Below, in pieces: positions 15,762 through 24,303 of a DNA stretch of 44,161 nt. The notes beneath the pieces are model-generated. The model had not been told where the DNA came from and ran no database searches. It worked only from the letters and a program-made list of their open reading frames with translations. The translations under genes and the position numbers were made by a program. The DNA lies in the NCBI GenBank assembly GCA_018268135.1, contig JAFDXD010000094.1, positions 1 to 44,161 on the forward strand, written 5' to 3'. This stretch comes from Bacteroidota bacterium. Lineage in GTDB: Bacteria; Bacteroidota; Bacteroidia; Chitinophagales; Chitinophagaceae. Position 1 is the first letter of the stretch, and each line of letters opens with the position of its first letter.

Positions 15762-18758
15762 TTAAAATTTATTATTGTAATTGGTATTTAATAATTTTTT
15801 GTAGCCTTGCAAATCTTTATTGGTTTTTAAAAGCTGCAGGTTGCTATCAGATATTATCATAAAAGAATATTTGCCGGCCGGCAACCACGAAACCTCAGTA
15901 GGAGCAGCCTTCCGAATTTTATCGTAATATTTTATGGCTGCATCCGCATCTTCAAATGGCGAAAACAAAAGCAAAGTTCTGTCTGCATCAAGTGCATCTC
16001 TTGTTATTTTTACACCCTGTGTATAGTAACTCTCGGTATTAAACCTGTTAAATGCATTTTTAGCTTCATTAATGTACACGCCATCTACTTTATCTAATAT
16101 CATCACTACATATTGAGGCTTATCAGGCTCTAAGGTAAAAGTGCCGCTTTTAAAAATTGTAGGCGTTTTTATAACAGAGTCTTTCATGGTTGGTATCACT
16201 ACCGGTTTTTCAATGGGTTTTGTTACTACAGGGGCTTCTGCTTTTTTTACTACAATTGGTGCGCTTTCATCTGCTACTATTACATTGTCTTCTTCTGCCC
16301 TGGTAATTTTAAGATTGGTAAGATAATTTTCAATCTCTTTTCTTCTTCCCAACACATCAATCATTGTAGATGCTTTTTCTTTTAAAGGCGAAGTGGGATA
16401 CAATGTTTCCAGGTTTTTTAAAACAGCAATGGCTTCACTGTCATTTTTTTGTTTAATATCATGTATGGCTTCAATATAAAGTAATTGTGGTGTCCAGTAA
16501 TTTTTTCCATAAATACTATCTGCATTTTTCTTTGCGGCCATTGCATCATCAAACTTGCCTTCGATAAACATATTGTAAATGCTTTCGTATCGTGCTGTTG
16601 CGGCCGGGTTTTTTTTGCCGGGCTCAAGCATTTCGGGATGTAGTATCATATTGCTGTATGGGCTGCCAGCATAATTATTTACCACAATATTTTTATAATT
16701 ATTTGCCTGGTTAATGTTGCCGAGTTTTGAATAACAATAATAAAGGTTCAAAAATATTTCTGCGCTTTCTTCAGGTTGAGGAAATCTTCTGAAATATTCC
16801 TGGTAGGTATCAATGGCCTGCTGATAATCGAACAATTCATTTTGAAATATTTTAGCAGAGGCTAATAAATTTACTGCAACAATTTTATTGCTCGTATCCA
16901 ATTGCGCTTTGGTAAGAGGGAGGTTTGCCATTAACCCTTCATAAGAGTAATCTGCCACTGTGCCATTATTGATACCGAGGTTGCCATTGGCAGATGAGGC
17001 AGGGTCGTTAGGATCGCCGCCTACACTTGCAGCGCCTGTTACTCCTGAGCCTTTGCCGGGCATTTGACTTATGGCTGCTTTTCTGCGCCAGTTATCTACA
17101 TTTTCCCTTTTGCCCCATTTAGCCCTAAAGTCAGAATACCCTCTTGATTTAAGGCTTGTATTATTAAAATACCAATCGCCTTTAGAGGAGGTATTAAATA
17201 AATCTATGGGAGTGCTGCTGTTATTGTCAAAAGTAATTAAAGTGTTGCCCGAAAAATCTTCATCATTTTCTTTAAGGCCATTTTGTTTGCGGTACTGTTT
17301 GGCCAATTTTTTTACAAATGCCATCCGGTCTGCTTCAGGCATCGCCGCTATGCGTTGCAGGCTGTCTTCTTTGTCAATAGCCTGTAGATTTTGTACAAGC
17401 CTTGCCAGCACTTCTTTGCGGGTGATGGTGCCTGCTGAGTCAAATTCTAAATGTTTTATTGTTAGGTCAAGGCTGTCGTAAAAAGAAGAAGCATCTTTAT
17501 AACGGTGCTGGTTATACGAAATATTTGCCAGTTGGTAATATGATTTATTTTTATATGGAATATTGCCGGTATTGAATTTTACGCTTTTGGTATAGTTTGT
17601 AATACCCTTGCCGGTATCGGGTTTCTGCATTTCTAGTTGTGCTGCAGAGTAGTAAATAATATCCCGATAATTTTCGAAACGGTCTTTGTGTGCCATTTGC
17701 AAAAGATGATCAATACTATTTTGCATTTCTTTATAATCCCCATTATTCCTCATCAATTTTGCATCATTAAGCCTGGCGTATATATCCATTACAGGGTCGG
17801 TAGTGTGTTTAGATGCTTTGCTGTAATACAAAGAAGCTTTGTTAAAATCTTTTGTTTGTTCATACATCTGCGCCAGCAAAAACTCCCAGCGGCTTTTGTC
17901 TTCTTTAGAGTCGGCATCATCTAATGCTTTATCAAGGTGGTAGGCAGCGCTATCATAATTACCTTGTTTAAAAAACCAGTAAGCGGTTACTTCTTCAAGG
18001 GGGTTTTTAAGCCTCTTAGGCAGGTTAGGGTCGTGAGATAAAATATTAATCATCCCGGCGGCATCACCATACTCTTCCTGATCTGTAAAAGTGCGTATCA
18101 GCCATATCAAAGCATCATTGCGGCTAGGCGGTAGCGTTAGTAACTTTTGCGGCAAATTTCTTTTTTCTTTATTTGCTATAGAGATGCTACCGCTTTTTGA
18201 GGCATCATTGGTGCCTACAATGCGATCGTCATCTTCATGTTTTTTTCGGGGAAAAAGATTGTAATTAATAAACTGAAATGTAAAAGCGGCGGAGTCAAAT
18301 TGTTGTCTAAAATAATATGCTTTGCCAATGAGCAGGTACAAATTGTCAACCCAGTCTGTTCTGAGGTCATGCAAAAGAATGCCTCCTGTACATTTATAAA
18401 TTACAGAATCAAGTTCGGTTTTTTGCTCTGCTGTATTGTCTAATGAATAAGGATAAAAAGAAAGCATAGTGCTGTAGTCGTCTTTTTGCGCCATCTTTGC
18501 CCTCTCTATTACTGCATTAAGTTTATTATTTGCATTAAAATAATAATTGTAATGTGTGGTGGTGTTCTGAATAAATTTTCTAAACGTAGTTAGTTTTTTA
18601 TCCGTTTTTTCTGAGGCCAGTATTTTATCCTCATATTGCTCCGGCTTTTTTTCTTTACCAAAAGGGTTGATAGTCCAGTTGGGCTGTGCAAATAGGTTAC
18701 CTGCAAAGAGCATACAAAAGAAAAAAGACAGGCAAAAATTCAACTTTGGTTTCAACAT
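15762..18758 (-). CDS. sprE: SprE/PorW-like TPR protein of the type IX secretion/gliding machinery
   Basis: The 998-residue exported protein has a signal peptide (about 1-25, ending LFA-Q). The next block, FIQNTTTHYNYYFNANNKL, and the TPR-rich region (about 60-450 and 610-800) match my recollection of SprE (Flavobacterium gliding) and PorW (Porphyromonas), needed for T9SS function. The C-terminal domain (about 860-998, starting PQYVVMILDKVDG) is also typical of this family. PorW is a lipoprotein, but no convincing lipobox is visible here. The gap to PBP1A is 30 bases, so they form one operon. No other T9SS genes lie in the window, so the call rests on sequence alone; it could be a generic TPR protein. 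Confidence 0.68.
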   Translation of the reverse strand: MLKPKLNFCLSFFFCMLFAGNLFAQPNWTINPFGKEKKPEQYEDKILASEKTDKKLTTFRKFIQNTTTHYNYYFNANNKLNAVIERAKMAQKDDYSTMLSFYPYSLDNTAEQKTELDSVIYKCTGGILLHDLRTDWVDNLYLLIGKAYYFRQQFDSAAFTFQFINYNLFPRKKHEDDDRIVGTNDASKSGSISIANKEKRNLPQKLLTLPPSRNDALIWLIRTFTDQEEYGDAAGMINILSHDPNLPKRLKNPLEEVTAYWFFKQGNYDSAAYHLDKALDDADSKEDKSRWEFLLAQMYEQTKDFNKASLYYSKASKHTTDPVMDIYARLNDAKLMRNNGDYKEMQNSIDHLLQMAHKDRFENYRDIIYYSAAQLEMQKPDTGKGITNYTKSVKFNTGNIPYKNKSYYQLANISYNQHRYKDASSFYDSLDLTIKHLEFDSAGTITRKEVLARLVQNLQAIDKEDSLQRIAAMPEADRMAFVKKLAKQYRKQNGLKENDEDFSGNTLITFDNNSSTPIDLFNTSSKGDWYFNNTSLKSRGYSDFRAKWGKRENVDNWRRKAAISQMPGKGSGVTGAASVGGDPNDPASSANGNLGINNGTVADYSYEGLMANLPLTKAQLDTSNKIVAVNLLASAKIFQNELFDYQQAIDTYQEYFRRFPQPEESAEIFLNLYYCYSKLGNINQANNYKNIVVNNYAGSPYSNMILHPEMLEPGKKNPAATARYESIYNMFIEGKFDDAMAAKKNADSIYGKNYWTPQLLYIEAIHDIKQKNDSEAIAVLKNLETLYPTSPLKEKASTMIDVLGRRKEIENYLTNLKITRAEEDNVIVADESAPIVVKKAEAPVVTKPIEKPVVIPTMKDSVIKTPTIFKSGTFTLEPDKPQYVVMILDKVDGVYINEAKNAFNRFNTESYYTQGVKITRDALDADRTLLLFSPFEDADAAIKYYDKIRKAAPTEVSWLPAGKYSFMIISDSNLQLLKTNKDLQGYKKLLNTNYNNKF

Positions 18759-18964
18759 TAAAATATGTAATTATAAAATACGGCTAAATATCGGTTTTTT
18801 TTTGCAAACCTTCTCTCAAAAGTACATTTACAAGCATGAATATTAAAGCATTAAATTGTTTATTTATGTTAAAAAATAATGCAGGGGTATTTTGTAAATA
18901 GTATTTATCGGGGATAATGTTTAATTTAGATATTTGATATATTTTTCATTTCTCAATACAGCGT

Positions 18965-19363
18965 ATGCCCAAGCTTGATCCAAATAGTACTTTAAAAAGG
19001 CTCCGTAATCATTACAGGCTGGTGATTATGAATGAAGATACGTATGAAGAAGTAGTAAAATTTAAGCTAAACAGGCTTAGTGTGTATGTGGCATTCAGTT
19101 CCTTATTTATTTTAATGATTGGATTAACGGTTGCATTAATTATATTTACTCCCCTTAAATATTATTTGCCGGGGGTGGGGTATGGCAATGCCAGGCAAAT
19201 GAGAGAATATCGGGATCTTAAAATAAGAACTGACTCTATGGAGCAGGCTTTGCAATACCAGCACAGGTATTATGAAGATATTCAGAAAGTATTAAAAGGA
19301 AATATATCTAAGCTGGATACCAACAGGTTAGCCTTGCCTAAAGTAGAAAATAATGATGATTAA
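18965..19363 (+). CDS. Membrane anchor related to the N-terminus of bactofilin-linked M23 peptidases, peptidase domain absent
   Basis: The 132-residue protein has a basic cytoplasmic start with HYRLVIMNEDTYEEVVKFKL (residues 16-35). One membrane helix (about 40-61) and FTPLKYYLPG follow, then a short coiled region. This N-terminal pattern is what I recall from Bacteroidota M23 metallopeptidases of about 320 residues, found next to bactofilin. Here the frame stops before any M23 domain, and the 67 bases to bactofilin hold no remnant. It may be a dedicated bactofilin partner or a relic. The divergent neighbour is the sprE-like operon. Confidence 0.7.
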   Translation: MPKLDPNSTLKRLRNHYRLVIMNEDTYEEVVKFKLNRLSVYVAFSSLFILMIGLTVALIIFTPLKYYLPGVGYGNARQMREYRDLKIRTDSMEQALQYQHRYYEDIQKVLKGNISKLDTNRLALPKVENNDD

Positions 19364-19430
19364 GAATAAATTTATTAATCTTTTCGTTTAATAAATAATT
19401 AATCTTATAACCAAATTAAACGCTGCGTTT

Positions 19431-19838
19431 ATGTTTACCTCAAAGAAAAAATCTGAAAATGATGATGCATCATTATCTGCATCAAGTAGTATAATTGGCG
19501 CCGGTACTACTATTACAGGCAATATTGATACGGCTGGCGATTTAAGAATTGACGGCACTTTAAAAGGAAATATACAAAGCAAAGCCAAGCTGCTTGTTGG
19601 CGCAGGTGGTTGTATTGAAGGCAGTATTTATTGCCGTCAGGCAGATATAATGGGCCAGGTAACGGGCAATATTACTGCTACTGAGCTGCTTCAACTTAAA
19701 GGAAAAGCTACCGTATCCGGCGATATTCAGGCTGCAAAATTACTGATAGAAAGTACCGTAAATTATAATGGAACCTGCCAAATGGGCGCTAATATTGTAG
19801 AATTAAAACCCGAAGTGGCCATGGTGGTGAATGAGTAA
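19431..19838 (+). CDS. Bactofilin family cytoskeletal protein
   Basis: The 135-residue protein is a typical bactofilin. A short polar N-terminal tail (about 1-20) is followed by the beta-helical core, which starts SSIIGAGTTITGNIDTAGDL and has repeated six-residue turns such as RIDGTLKGNI, then a short tail. Bactofilins polymerise without nucleotides and position cell-wall enzymes at the membrane. The M23-type anchor gene sits immediately upstream, so the two probably act together and may share a transcript. A strong terminator follows. Confidence 0.95.
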   Translation: MFTSKKKSENDDASLSASSSIIGAGTTITGNIDTAGDLRIDGTLKGNIQSKAKLLVGAGGCIEGSIYCRQADIMGQVTGNITATELLQLKGKATVSGDIQAAKLLIESTVNYNGTCQMGANIVELKPEVAMVVNE

Positions 19839-19867
19839 TAGAATTATCTCCCAACACAATTTTTTAG

Positions 19868-19904
19868 GAGCCATTTTATTTTGAATGGCTCATTTTTTAT
19901 TTTT
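19868..19904 (+). terminator. Rho-independent terminator after bactofilin
   Basis: GAGCCATT (19868-19875) pairs with AATGGCTC (19884-19891) around an 8-base loop. ATTTTTTATTTTT follows. It ends the anchor/bactofilin unit. Confidence 0.9.
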
Positions 19905-19971
19905 ACAAAAACCAATTAACGCCTTCTGTGGATATTAAGCAATAGCTACATAAATTTGCACAAAAAAATAG

Positions 19972-20367
19972 ATGGTTAGTTTTGCAAAACCTTTAGCTCC
20001 ATTACTTATAGTTTTTCTTATCATTAGCATTGTAATAGGTATTGGATGGGATTATTTTTATGCCCATCATATAGATAATTATGTATTGATAGGTGCTAAT
20101 ATTATTTTTTTTCTGGTATTCTTATTGGCATTTTTTATGCAGAAAAAAGCTTTAAAAAATGCAAACCCAAATGTGTTTATAAGAAGCGTAATGGGGGGAG
20201 TGATGCTCAAAATGTTCATCTGTATTATAGCTGTAATGGGCTATGTACTTGCCTCTGGTAAATCTGTCAATAAAATTTCTGTTTTTATTGCCATGTTTTT
20301 TTACCTTATTTATCTGGCGGTAGAAGTAATGATATTATTGAAGCTGAATAAACAAAAAAATGCCTAA
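19972..20367 (+). CDS. Small four-helix membrane protein, function unknown
   Basis: The 131-residue product has four hydrophobic helices (about 8-28, 38-57, 72-93, 101-123) with short loops and a lysine-rich C-terminus, and no known catalytic motif. Its size and layout resemble small membrane proteins found near ATP synthase genes (AtpI-like), but no atp genes are visible here and the similarity is only topological. Its last 8 bases overlap the start of the SprT-like gene, so the two are translationally linked. Confidence 0.75.
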   Translation: MVSFAKPLAPLLIVFLIISIVIGIGWDYFYAHHIDNYVLIGANIIFFLVFLLAFFMQKKALKNANPNVFIRSVMGGVMLKMFICIIAVMGYVLASGKSVNKISVFIAMFFYLIYLAVEVMILLKLNKQKNA

Positions 20368-20977
20368 GCAAAAGGTTTCTTTTTCGGCTTTAATACCATT
20401 TTTGCCCGAAGGTAGTTTTGAGCCGGTATTGCATTATATTCAATTACACAAAGTACAATTAACCATCACCCGGCATCGGCAATCTATTTTAGGCGATTAT
20501 CGCCATGCATCTAATGGCGCCGGGCACCGTATCAGTATCAATGGTAATTTAAATAAATACTCTTTTTTATTAACCCTGCTGCACGAGCTGGCTCACTTAT
20601 TTACTTTTGAGCATTATGGCCCCAGGGTGCAATCACATGGCAAAGAATGGAAAAAAGAATTTAGTTTAATCCTGGCAGAATTTATTGAGAAAAAAATATT
20701 TCCGGCCGATATTGAACATGTGCTCCTGCTTTCTTTAAAAAGCCCTGCGGCAAGCAGTTGTGGCGATACAAGATTGCTAAGGGTATTAAAAAAGTACGAT
20801 GCTCCAAAGGCAGGCCATTTTGTAGTGGAGCAATTGCCATCAGGCGCTGCCTTTAAAATAAAAGGTGATAGAGTTTTTATAAAAGGCGAAAAAATAAGAA
20901 CAAGGTACAAATGCAGGGAAGTAGCCACAGGAAAATGGTACTTATTTAATGGAATGTATGAAGTAATTTCTCAGTAA
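20360..20977 (+). CDS. SprT-like zinc metalloprotein
   Basis: The 205-residue protein has an N-terminal SprT-like domain with zinc motif H75-E-L-A-H79 (LLHELAHLFTFEH) and a probable third ligand H93 in SHGKEWKKEF. Spartan/SprT-type proteins are cytoplasmic proteases; the bacterial ones are mostly uncharacterised. The C-terminal part has a single cysteine, so the four-cysteine zinc ribbon of classic SprT is absent. It overlaps the upstream membrane protein gene by 8 bases. No terminator is evident before the sigma factor gene. Confidence 0.85.
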   Translation: MPKQKVSFSALIPFLPEGSFEPVLHYIQLHKVQLTITRHRQSILGDYRHASNGAGHRISINGNLNKYSFLLTLLHELAHLFTFEHYGPRVQSHGKEWKKEFSLILAEFIEKKIFPADIEHVLLLSLKSPAASSCGDTRLLRVLKKYDAPKAGHFVVEQLPSGAAFKIKGDRVFIKGEKIRTRYKCREVATGKWYLFNGMYEVISQ

Positions 20978-21069
20978 ATTTTTGCAGTATCTTTTTATGG
21001 CAATTATATTAATTGCGGATTGCAAAAAAATGAACTAATTTTCAAATTTATATTTATCTAATATACTGT

Positions 21070-21612
21070 TTGCAACAAGCAATTAAATATAGCGAAGAAG
21101 AATTGATTTTACTGCTTAAGAAGCAGGATACCAGCGCATTTTCATATTTATACGATAACTATTCTGCCGCAATATTTGGCGTAATTACCAGGATGGTAGA
21201 AGAGCATCACCTGGCAGAAGACATTTTGCAGGAAGCTTTTGTAAAAATTTGGAATAACTTTAATCAATATGACAGCAGTAAGGGCCGGTTATTTACCTGG
21301 ATGATAAACCTAACTCGAAATCTTACAATTGATACTCTCAGAAGCAAAGGGTTTAAAAAACAGCAAAAAATCTCACAAGACGAAAAATCCGTAATTAATT
21401 ATCAGGATGGAGGCTTTAATACTGCTAAATTTGATACAATTGGATTAAGAAAACAATTGGCAATATTAAAGCCCGAACAACAGATTGTAATTGAATTGGC
21501 CTATTTTAATGGTTATACACAGGAAGAGATAGCAAAAGAAATAGGAATACCAATTGGTACTGTAAAAACAAGGATACGCAGTGCAATTTTGGAATTAAGA
21601 AAACTTATGTAA
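21070..21612 (+). CDS. ECF-type RNA polymerase sigma factor
   Basis: The 180-residue protein has region 2 (about 22-95, with AFSYLYDNYS, LAEDILQEAFVKIW and GRLFTWMINLTRNLTIDTLR) and region 4 (about 125-175, with LAYFNGYTQEEIAKEIGIPIGTVKTRIR). It lacks regions 1 and 3, as ECF factors do. The start is TTG; no usable ATG occurs before region 2. The gene 6 bases downstream encodes an RskA-type anti-sigma factor, so the pair should form a membrane-linked stress switch, in the manner of SigK/RskA. Which signal it reads is unknown. Confidence 0.95.
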   Translation: MQQAIKYSEEELILLLKKQDTSAFSYLYDNYSAAIFGVITRMVEEHHLAEDILQEAFVKIWNNFNQYDSSKGRLFTWMINLTRNLTIDTLRSKGFKKQQKISQDEKSVINYQDGGFNTAKFDTIGLRKQLAILKPEQQIVIELAYFNGYTQEEIAKEIGIPIGTVKTRIRSAILELRKLM

Positions 21613-21618
21613 CAGTAA

Positions 21619-22422
21619 ATGGAGGTACAAGAAATCATATCATCAGGCATATTAGAAACATACGTGTTGGGGCTTACCTCTGCAGAAGATACAGCCAGGG
21701 TACAGGTATGGATAAAACAATATCCTGAAGTGGCTGCAGAGATAAACGAAATAGAGGAGGCAATGGAAAAACTAGCTATGGCGCAGGCTGTAGAACCTAA
21801 TGCTGCTGTAAAAAGTAAAATATTAAATAGCATAAGCATTAAACCTGATACATCTGTAAAAGAAAACAATACAAAAATATATTCCATAAGCCCGGTGTGG
21901 AAATGGGTAGCTGCAGCTTCAATAATTTTACTACTCGGCAGCGTCATTTTCAATTATGTATATTATAATAAATACCAAACTGTAAATTATGAAAATGCCT
22001 TGACCAGGCAGCAACTACAAAACCAGGATAGCCAGTTAGCACAACTGAATAGCCAATTAGATATGCTCAATCATAATATGAGCGTGGTACAAAGCAAGTA
22101 TAGCGAACCGGTATCATTACATGGTATGGATGTGGCGCCAAATGCTGCCGCAAAAATATTTTGGATGAAAAATACCGGCGAAGTGTATTTAGACCCTTCC
22201 AACCTGCCCGATGCTCCTGCTGGAAAACAATATCAATTATGGGCTATTGTAGATGGCAAGCCGGAAGATGCCGGCATGATTGTAAAAACAAAAAAAGGAG
22301 AGCAATACCAAATTCAAAAAATGAAATCTTTTGGCAATGCTCAGGCATTTGCCGTAACGCTTGAAACCGAAGGTGGAAACCCTACGCCCAAAGGAGCCAT
22401 GTATGTAATGGGCAAAATGTAA
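21619..22422 (+). CDS. RskA-type transmembrane anti-sigma factor
   Basis: The 267-residue protein has a cytoplasmic N-terminal sigma-binding part (about 1-90, beginning SSGILETYVLGLTSAED), one membrane helix (about 95-117), a periplasmic glutamine-rich coiled coil (about 120-165), and a C-terminal RskA domain with MKNTGEVYLDPSNLPDAPAG and QYQLWAIVDG. It presumably sequesters the ECF sigma encoded just upstream. The N-terminal half lacks the HxxxCxxC zinc motif of ZAS-type anti-sigmas, as expected for RskA types. No intramembrane protease gene is nearby. Confidence 0.93.
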   Translation: MEVQEIISSGILETYVLGLTSAEDTARVQVWIKQYPEVAAEINEIEEAMEKLAMAQAVEPNAAVKSKILNSISIKPDTSVKENNTKIYSISPVWKWVAAASIILLLGSVIFNYVYYNKYQTVNYENALTRQQLQNQDSQLAQLNSQLDMLNHNMSVVQSKYSEPVSLHGMDVAPNAAAKIFWMKNTGEVYLDPSNLPDAPAGKQYQLWAIVDGKPEDAGMIVKTKKGEQYQIQKMKSFGNAQAFAVTLETEGGNPTPKGAMYVMGKM

Positions 22423-22463
22423 ATAGAGAAAAATTTTTCATCTCCAACTAAATGTAAGGGCAA

Positions 22464-22492
22464 TAAAAAAGCCTTAGCAAATAACTAAGGCC
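22464..22492 (-). terminator. Terminator of tRNA-Leu(TAA)
   Basis: GCCTTAG (22471-22477) pairs perfectly with CTAAGGC (22485-22491). On the minus strand a run of six T residues follows the stem, just past the 3' end of tRNA-Leu. Confidence 0.85.
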
Positions 22493-22495
22493 AGG

Positions 22496-22581
22496 TACCC
22501 GGGAACGGAATTGAACCGTCACTCGCATTACTGCGAACAGGATTTTAAGTCCTGCGTGTCTACCAGTTCCACCACCCGGGT
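22496..22581 (-). tRNA. tRNA-Leu (anticodon TAA)
   Basis: On the minus strand the acceptor ACCCGGG pairs with CCCGGGT, with discriminator A. The anticodon stem is CAGGA/TCCTG with loop CTTAAAA, so the anticodon is TAA. A long variable arm (GTTCGCAGTAATGCGAGT), GGTAGACACGC in the D region and GGTTCAATTCC confirm a type-II leucine tRNA of 86 nt. Confidence 0.97.
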
Positions 22582-22703
22582 AGCACAATTTTACCATCTA
22601 TATCTTTTCTGTTTTTTATAAAAAAGTAAAGGCTACTTTTTTATAACCGGCCACTAAACTTTGTGATGATGCTAAGTTTATTTAGCAAGGCTAAACAGGT
22701 AAT

Positions 22704-22730
22704 AGAAAAAAAATCCCGACCAGGTCGGGA
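22704..22730 (-). terminator. Terminator of tRNA-Gly
   Basis: TCCCGA and TCGGGA form a palindrome at 22714-22730. On the minus strand eight T residues follow the stem. It separates tRNA-Gly from tRNA-Leu(TAA). Confidence 0.85.
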
Positions 22731-22739
22731 AAATTGCTG

Positions 22740-22812
<73 letters not shown>

Positions 22813-22844
22813 AATTATTTAAAGAACTATTTTTTTTTGGACTG

Positions 22845-22874
22845 CAAAAATAAGGGTTACATCCTAACTACAAA
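22845..22874 (-). promoter_or_regulatory. Promoter of tRNA-Gly
   Basis: On the minus strand TTTG (22874-22871), an 18-base spacer and TATTTTTG (22852-22845) give a close match to the Bacteroidota promoter TTTG-N19-TAnnTTTG. It lies about 33 bases before the tRNA 5' end. Confidence 0.7.
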
Positions 22875-22879
22875 ATTTT

Positions 22880-23083
22880 TTATTTGTATTTAGGATTGTA
22901 CAAAGTATTGTCAGGTACATTTACTTCGGGATGCCCCTTATAACGATGAGTGTACAGGTTATAACAACCGCCCAATATCAGCGCTAGTACTAAAAATACC
23001 TGGCAAAGCCATATAAAACGTGAAGAAGATACCCAGTTGTGGGCAAAATCTTTGTCTTTATTGTCTATTATTTCTTGCTGCAT
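22880..23083 (-). CDS. Small single-helix membrane protein, function unknown
   Basis: The 67-residue protein has a charged N-terminus, one membrane helix (about 23-42) and a short polar tail ending NTLYNPKYK. I do not recognise the family. It is judged real because it has an ATG start preceded by an exact -7 box (23103-23110), a coherent membrane topology and no competing frame. It lies between the tRNA-Gly promoter and the GT2 gene. Confidence 0.6.
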   Translation of the reverse strand: MQQEIIDNKDKDFAHNWVSSSRFIWLCQVFLVLALILGGCYNLYTHRYKGHPEVNVPDNTLYNPKYK

Positions 23084-23102
23084 GTGTATGTATTTTCGTT
23101 TG

Positions 23103-23110
23103 CAAAAATA
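23103..23110 (-). promoter_or_regulatory. -7 box of the small membrane protein gene
   Basis: On the minus strand this reads TATTTTTG, an exact TAnnTTTG match, ending 19 bases before the ATG at 23083. A -33 element is not evident. Confidence 0.45.
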
Positions 23111-23131
23111 AGGTCTTCTATTTAAAAAAAA

Positions 23132-24184
23132 TTATTTGTCGCCAACAATTTCAATAAAGGTCTTTTTCTTTTTAATAAAATAATCCCAAATGATGTTTCC
23201 CTGATAGATGCTGCTGGGTTTGTTTTTTTTATGGGTTACAAATAGCGATTCTTTTTTATGAAACAATATCCAGCCAATAAAATGAAAGTGGGCTTTTAAT
23301 ACTGCCCAACAATAGCCTGCATCTCCGGCAATCAGGCTCTTAAAAGCGGCAAGCATATTTAGCAGCAGCCTGTAAGGGATGAGCCAAATTTTTGCAGCAA
23401 GGGCAGTGTTCTTGTACAGCATTATCATATTATTTCTATAGTTCAAATATGTTTTTTTACTATTACCCCTTGGCAAGGTACCACCACCTACATGATATAC
23501 AACCGATGCCGGTTGCACATAAATTTTATATCCGCTAAGCTGTGCACGCCAGCAAAAGTCAATTTCTTCCTGATGGGCAAAAAAGAATTCGTCAAGCCCA
23601 TTTAATGCTTTGAATACAGGAGCTTTTACAAACATAGCTGCCCCGCTTGCCCAAAAACATTGTACCACATTATTGTATTGCCCATGGTCGGTTTCGCAAT
23701 CTTCAAATACCCTGCCTCTTGCAAAGGGATAACCAAGATGATCAATCCAACCACCACATGCACCGGCATATTCAAAATTATTTTTTTGATGATACGATAA
23801 TATTTTTGGCTGGCAAACTGCAATGGCAGGATCGCTTTCCATTAAAGTTATTACCGGGTTTATCCAGCCGGGCGATACCTCTACATCACTGTTGAGTAAT
23901 ACAAAATAATCGCTCTCTACTTTTTTTAAAGCAGTATTATATCCTTTTGCAAAACCTTCATTTGTTTCATTTATTAAAATTTCTACCGTAGGAAAATGTT
24001 GCTGTAACATTTTTACAGAATCATCTGTAGAAGCATTGTCTGCAACAATAATTTTTTTGTTGGGATAGGTGCTTTCAAGTACTGAAGGTAAAAATTGTTG
24101 CAAAAAATCTCTGCCATTCCAATTTAGAATAACGATAGCTACCAATGGGGCTGCTGTTTCAGTAAAATGCATTGGCTCTGCCAT
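23132..24184 (-). CDS. Family 2 glycosyltransferase (rhamnosyltransferase-like)
   Basis: This is a GT-A fold enzyme of 350 residues. Near the N-terminus it shows VAIVILNWNGRDFLQQFLPS and VADNASTDDSV, the nucleotide-sugar binding part. LLNSDVEVSPGW carries the DxD-like metal motif, and FFFAHQEEIDFCWRAQLSGY is the catalytic-base ED/W-R region of WcaE/rhamnosyltransferase-like GT2 members. A C-terminal hydrophobic stretch (about 270-300) may associate with the membrane. The start was set to ATG 24184 because an upstream TTG start falls inside a -7 box. Donor and acceptor are unknown; it is probably for envelope polysaccharide. Confidence 0.9.
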   Translation of the reverse strand: MAEPMHFTETAAPLVAIVILNWNGRDFLQQFLPSVLESTYPNKKIIVADNASTDDSVKMLQQHFPTVEILINETNEGFAKGYNTALKKVESDYFVLLNSDVEVSPGWINPVITLMESDPAIAVCQPKILSYHQKNNFEYAGACGGWIDHLGYPFARGRVFEDCETDHGQYNNVVQCFWASGAAMFVKAPVFKALNGLDEFFFAHQEEIDFCWRAQLSGYKIYVQPASVVYHVGGGTLPRGNSKKTYLNYRNNMIMLYKNTALAAKIWLIPYRLLLNMLAAFKSLIAGDAGYCWAVLKAHFHFIGWILFHKKESLFVTHKKNKPSSIYQGNIIWDYFIKKKKTFIEIVGDK

Positions 24185-24199
24185 TAAAAATAATTTGAG

Positions 24200-24207
24200 C
24201 AAACTTA
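24200..24207 (-). promoter_or_regulatory. -7 box of the GT2 gene
   Basis: On the minus strand this reads TAAGTTTG, matching TAnnTTTG, 15 bases before the ATG at 24184. It overlaps the alternative TTG start and so helps decide the true start. Confidence 0.4.
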
Positions 24208-24303
24208 CATTGAATTTTAATAAAAGATTATTATTTGCAAGATGCTGTTAATTTACCCCTGTGGCTTTGTAGCACAAACCATTTTTAATGTTTATTTTTA
24301 GTG

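Noticed and set aside
19364-19430. Possible frameshifted M23 peptidase remnant between the anchor gene and bactofilin
   Set aside because: Only 67 AT-rich bases remain, in which no M23 motif (HxH, GxxxD) can be found in any frame.
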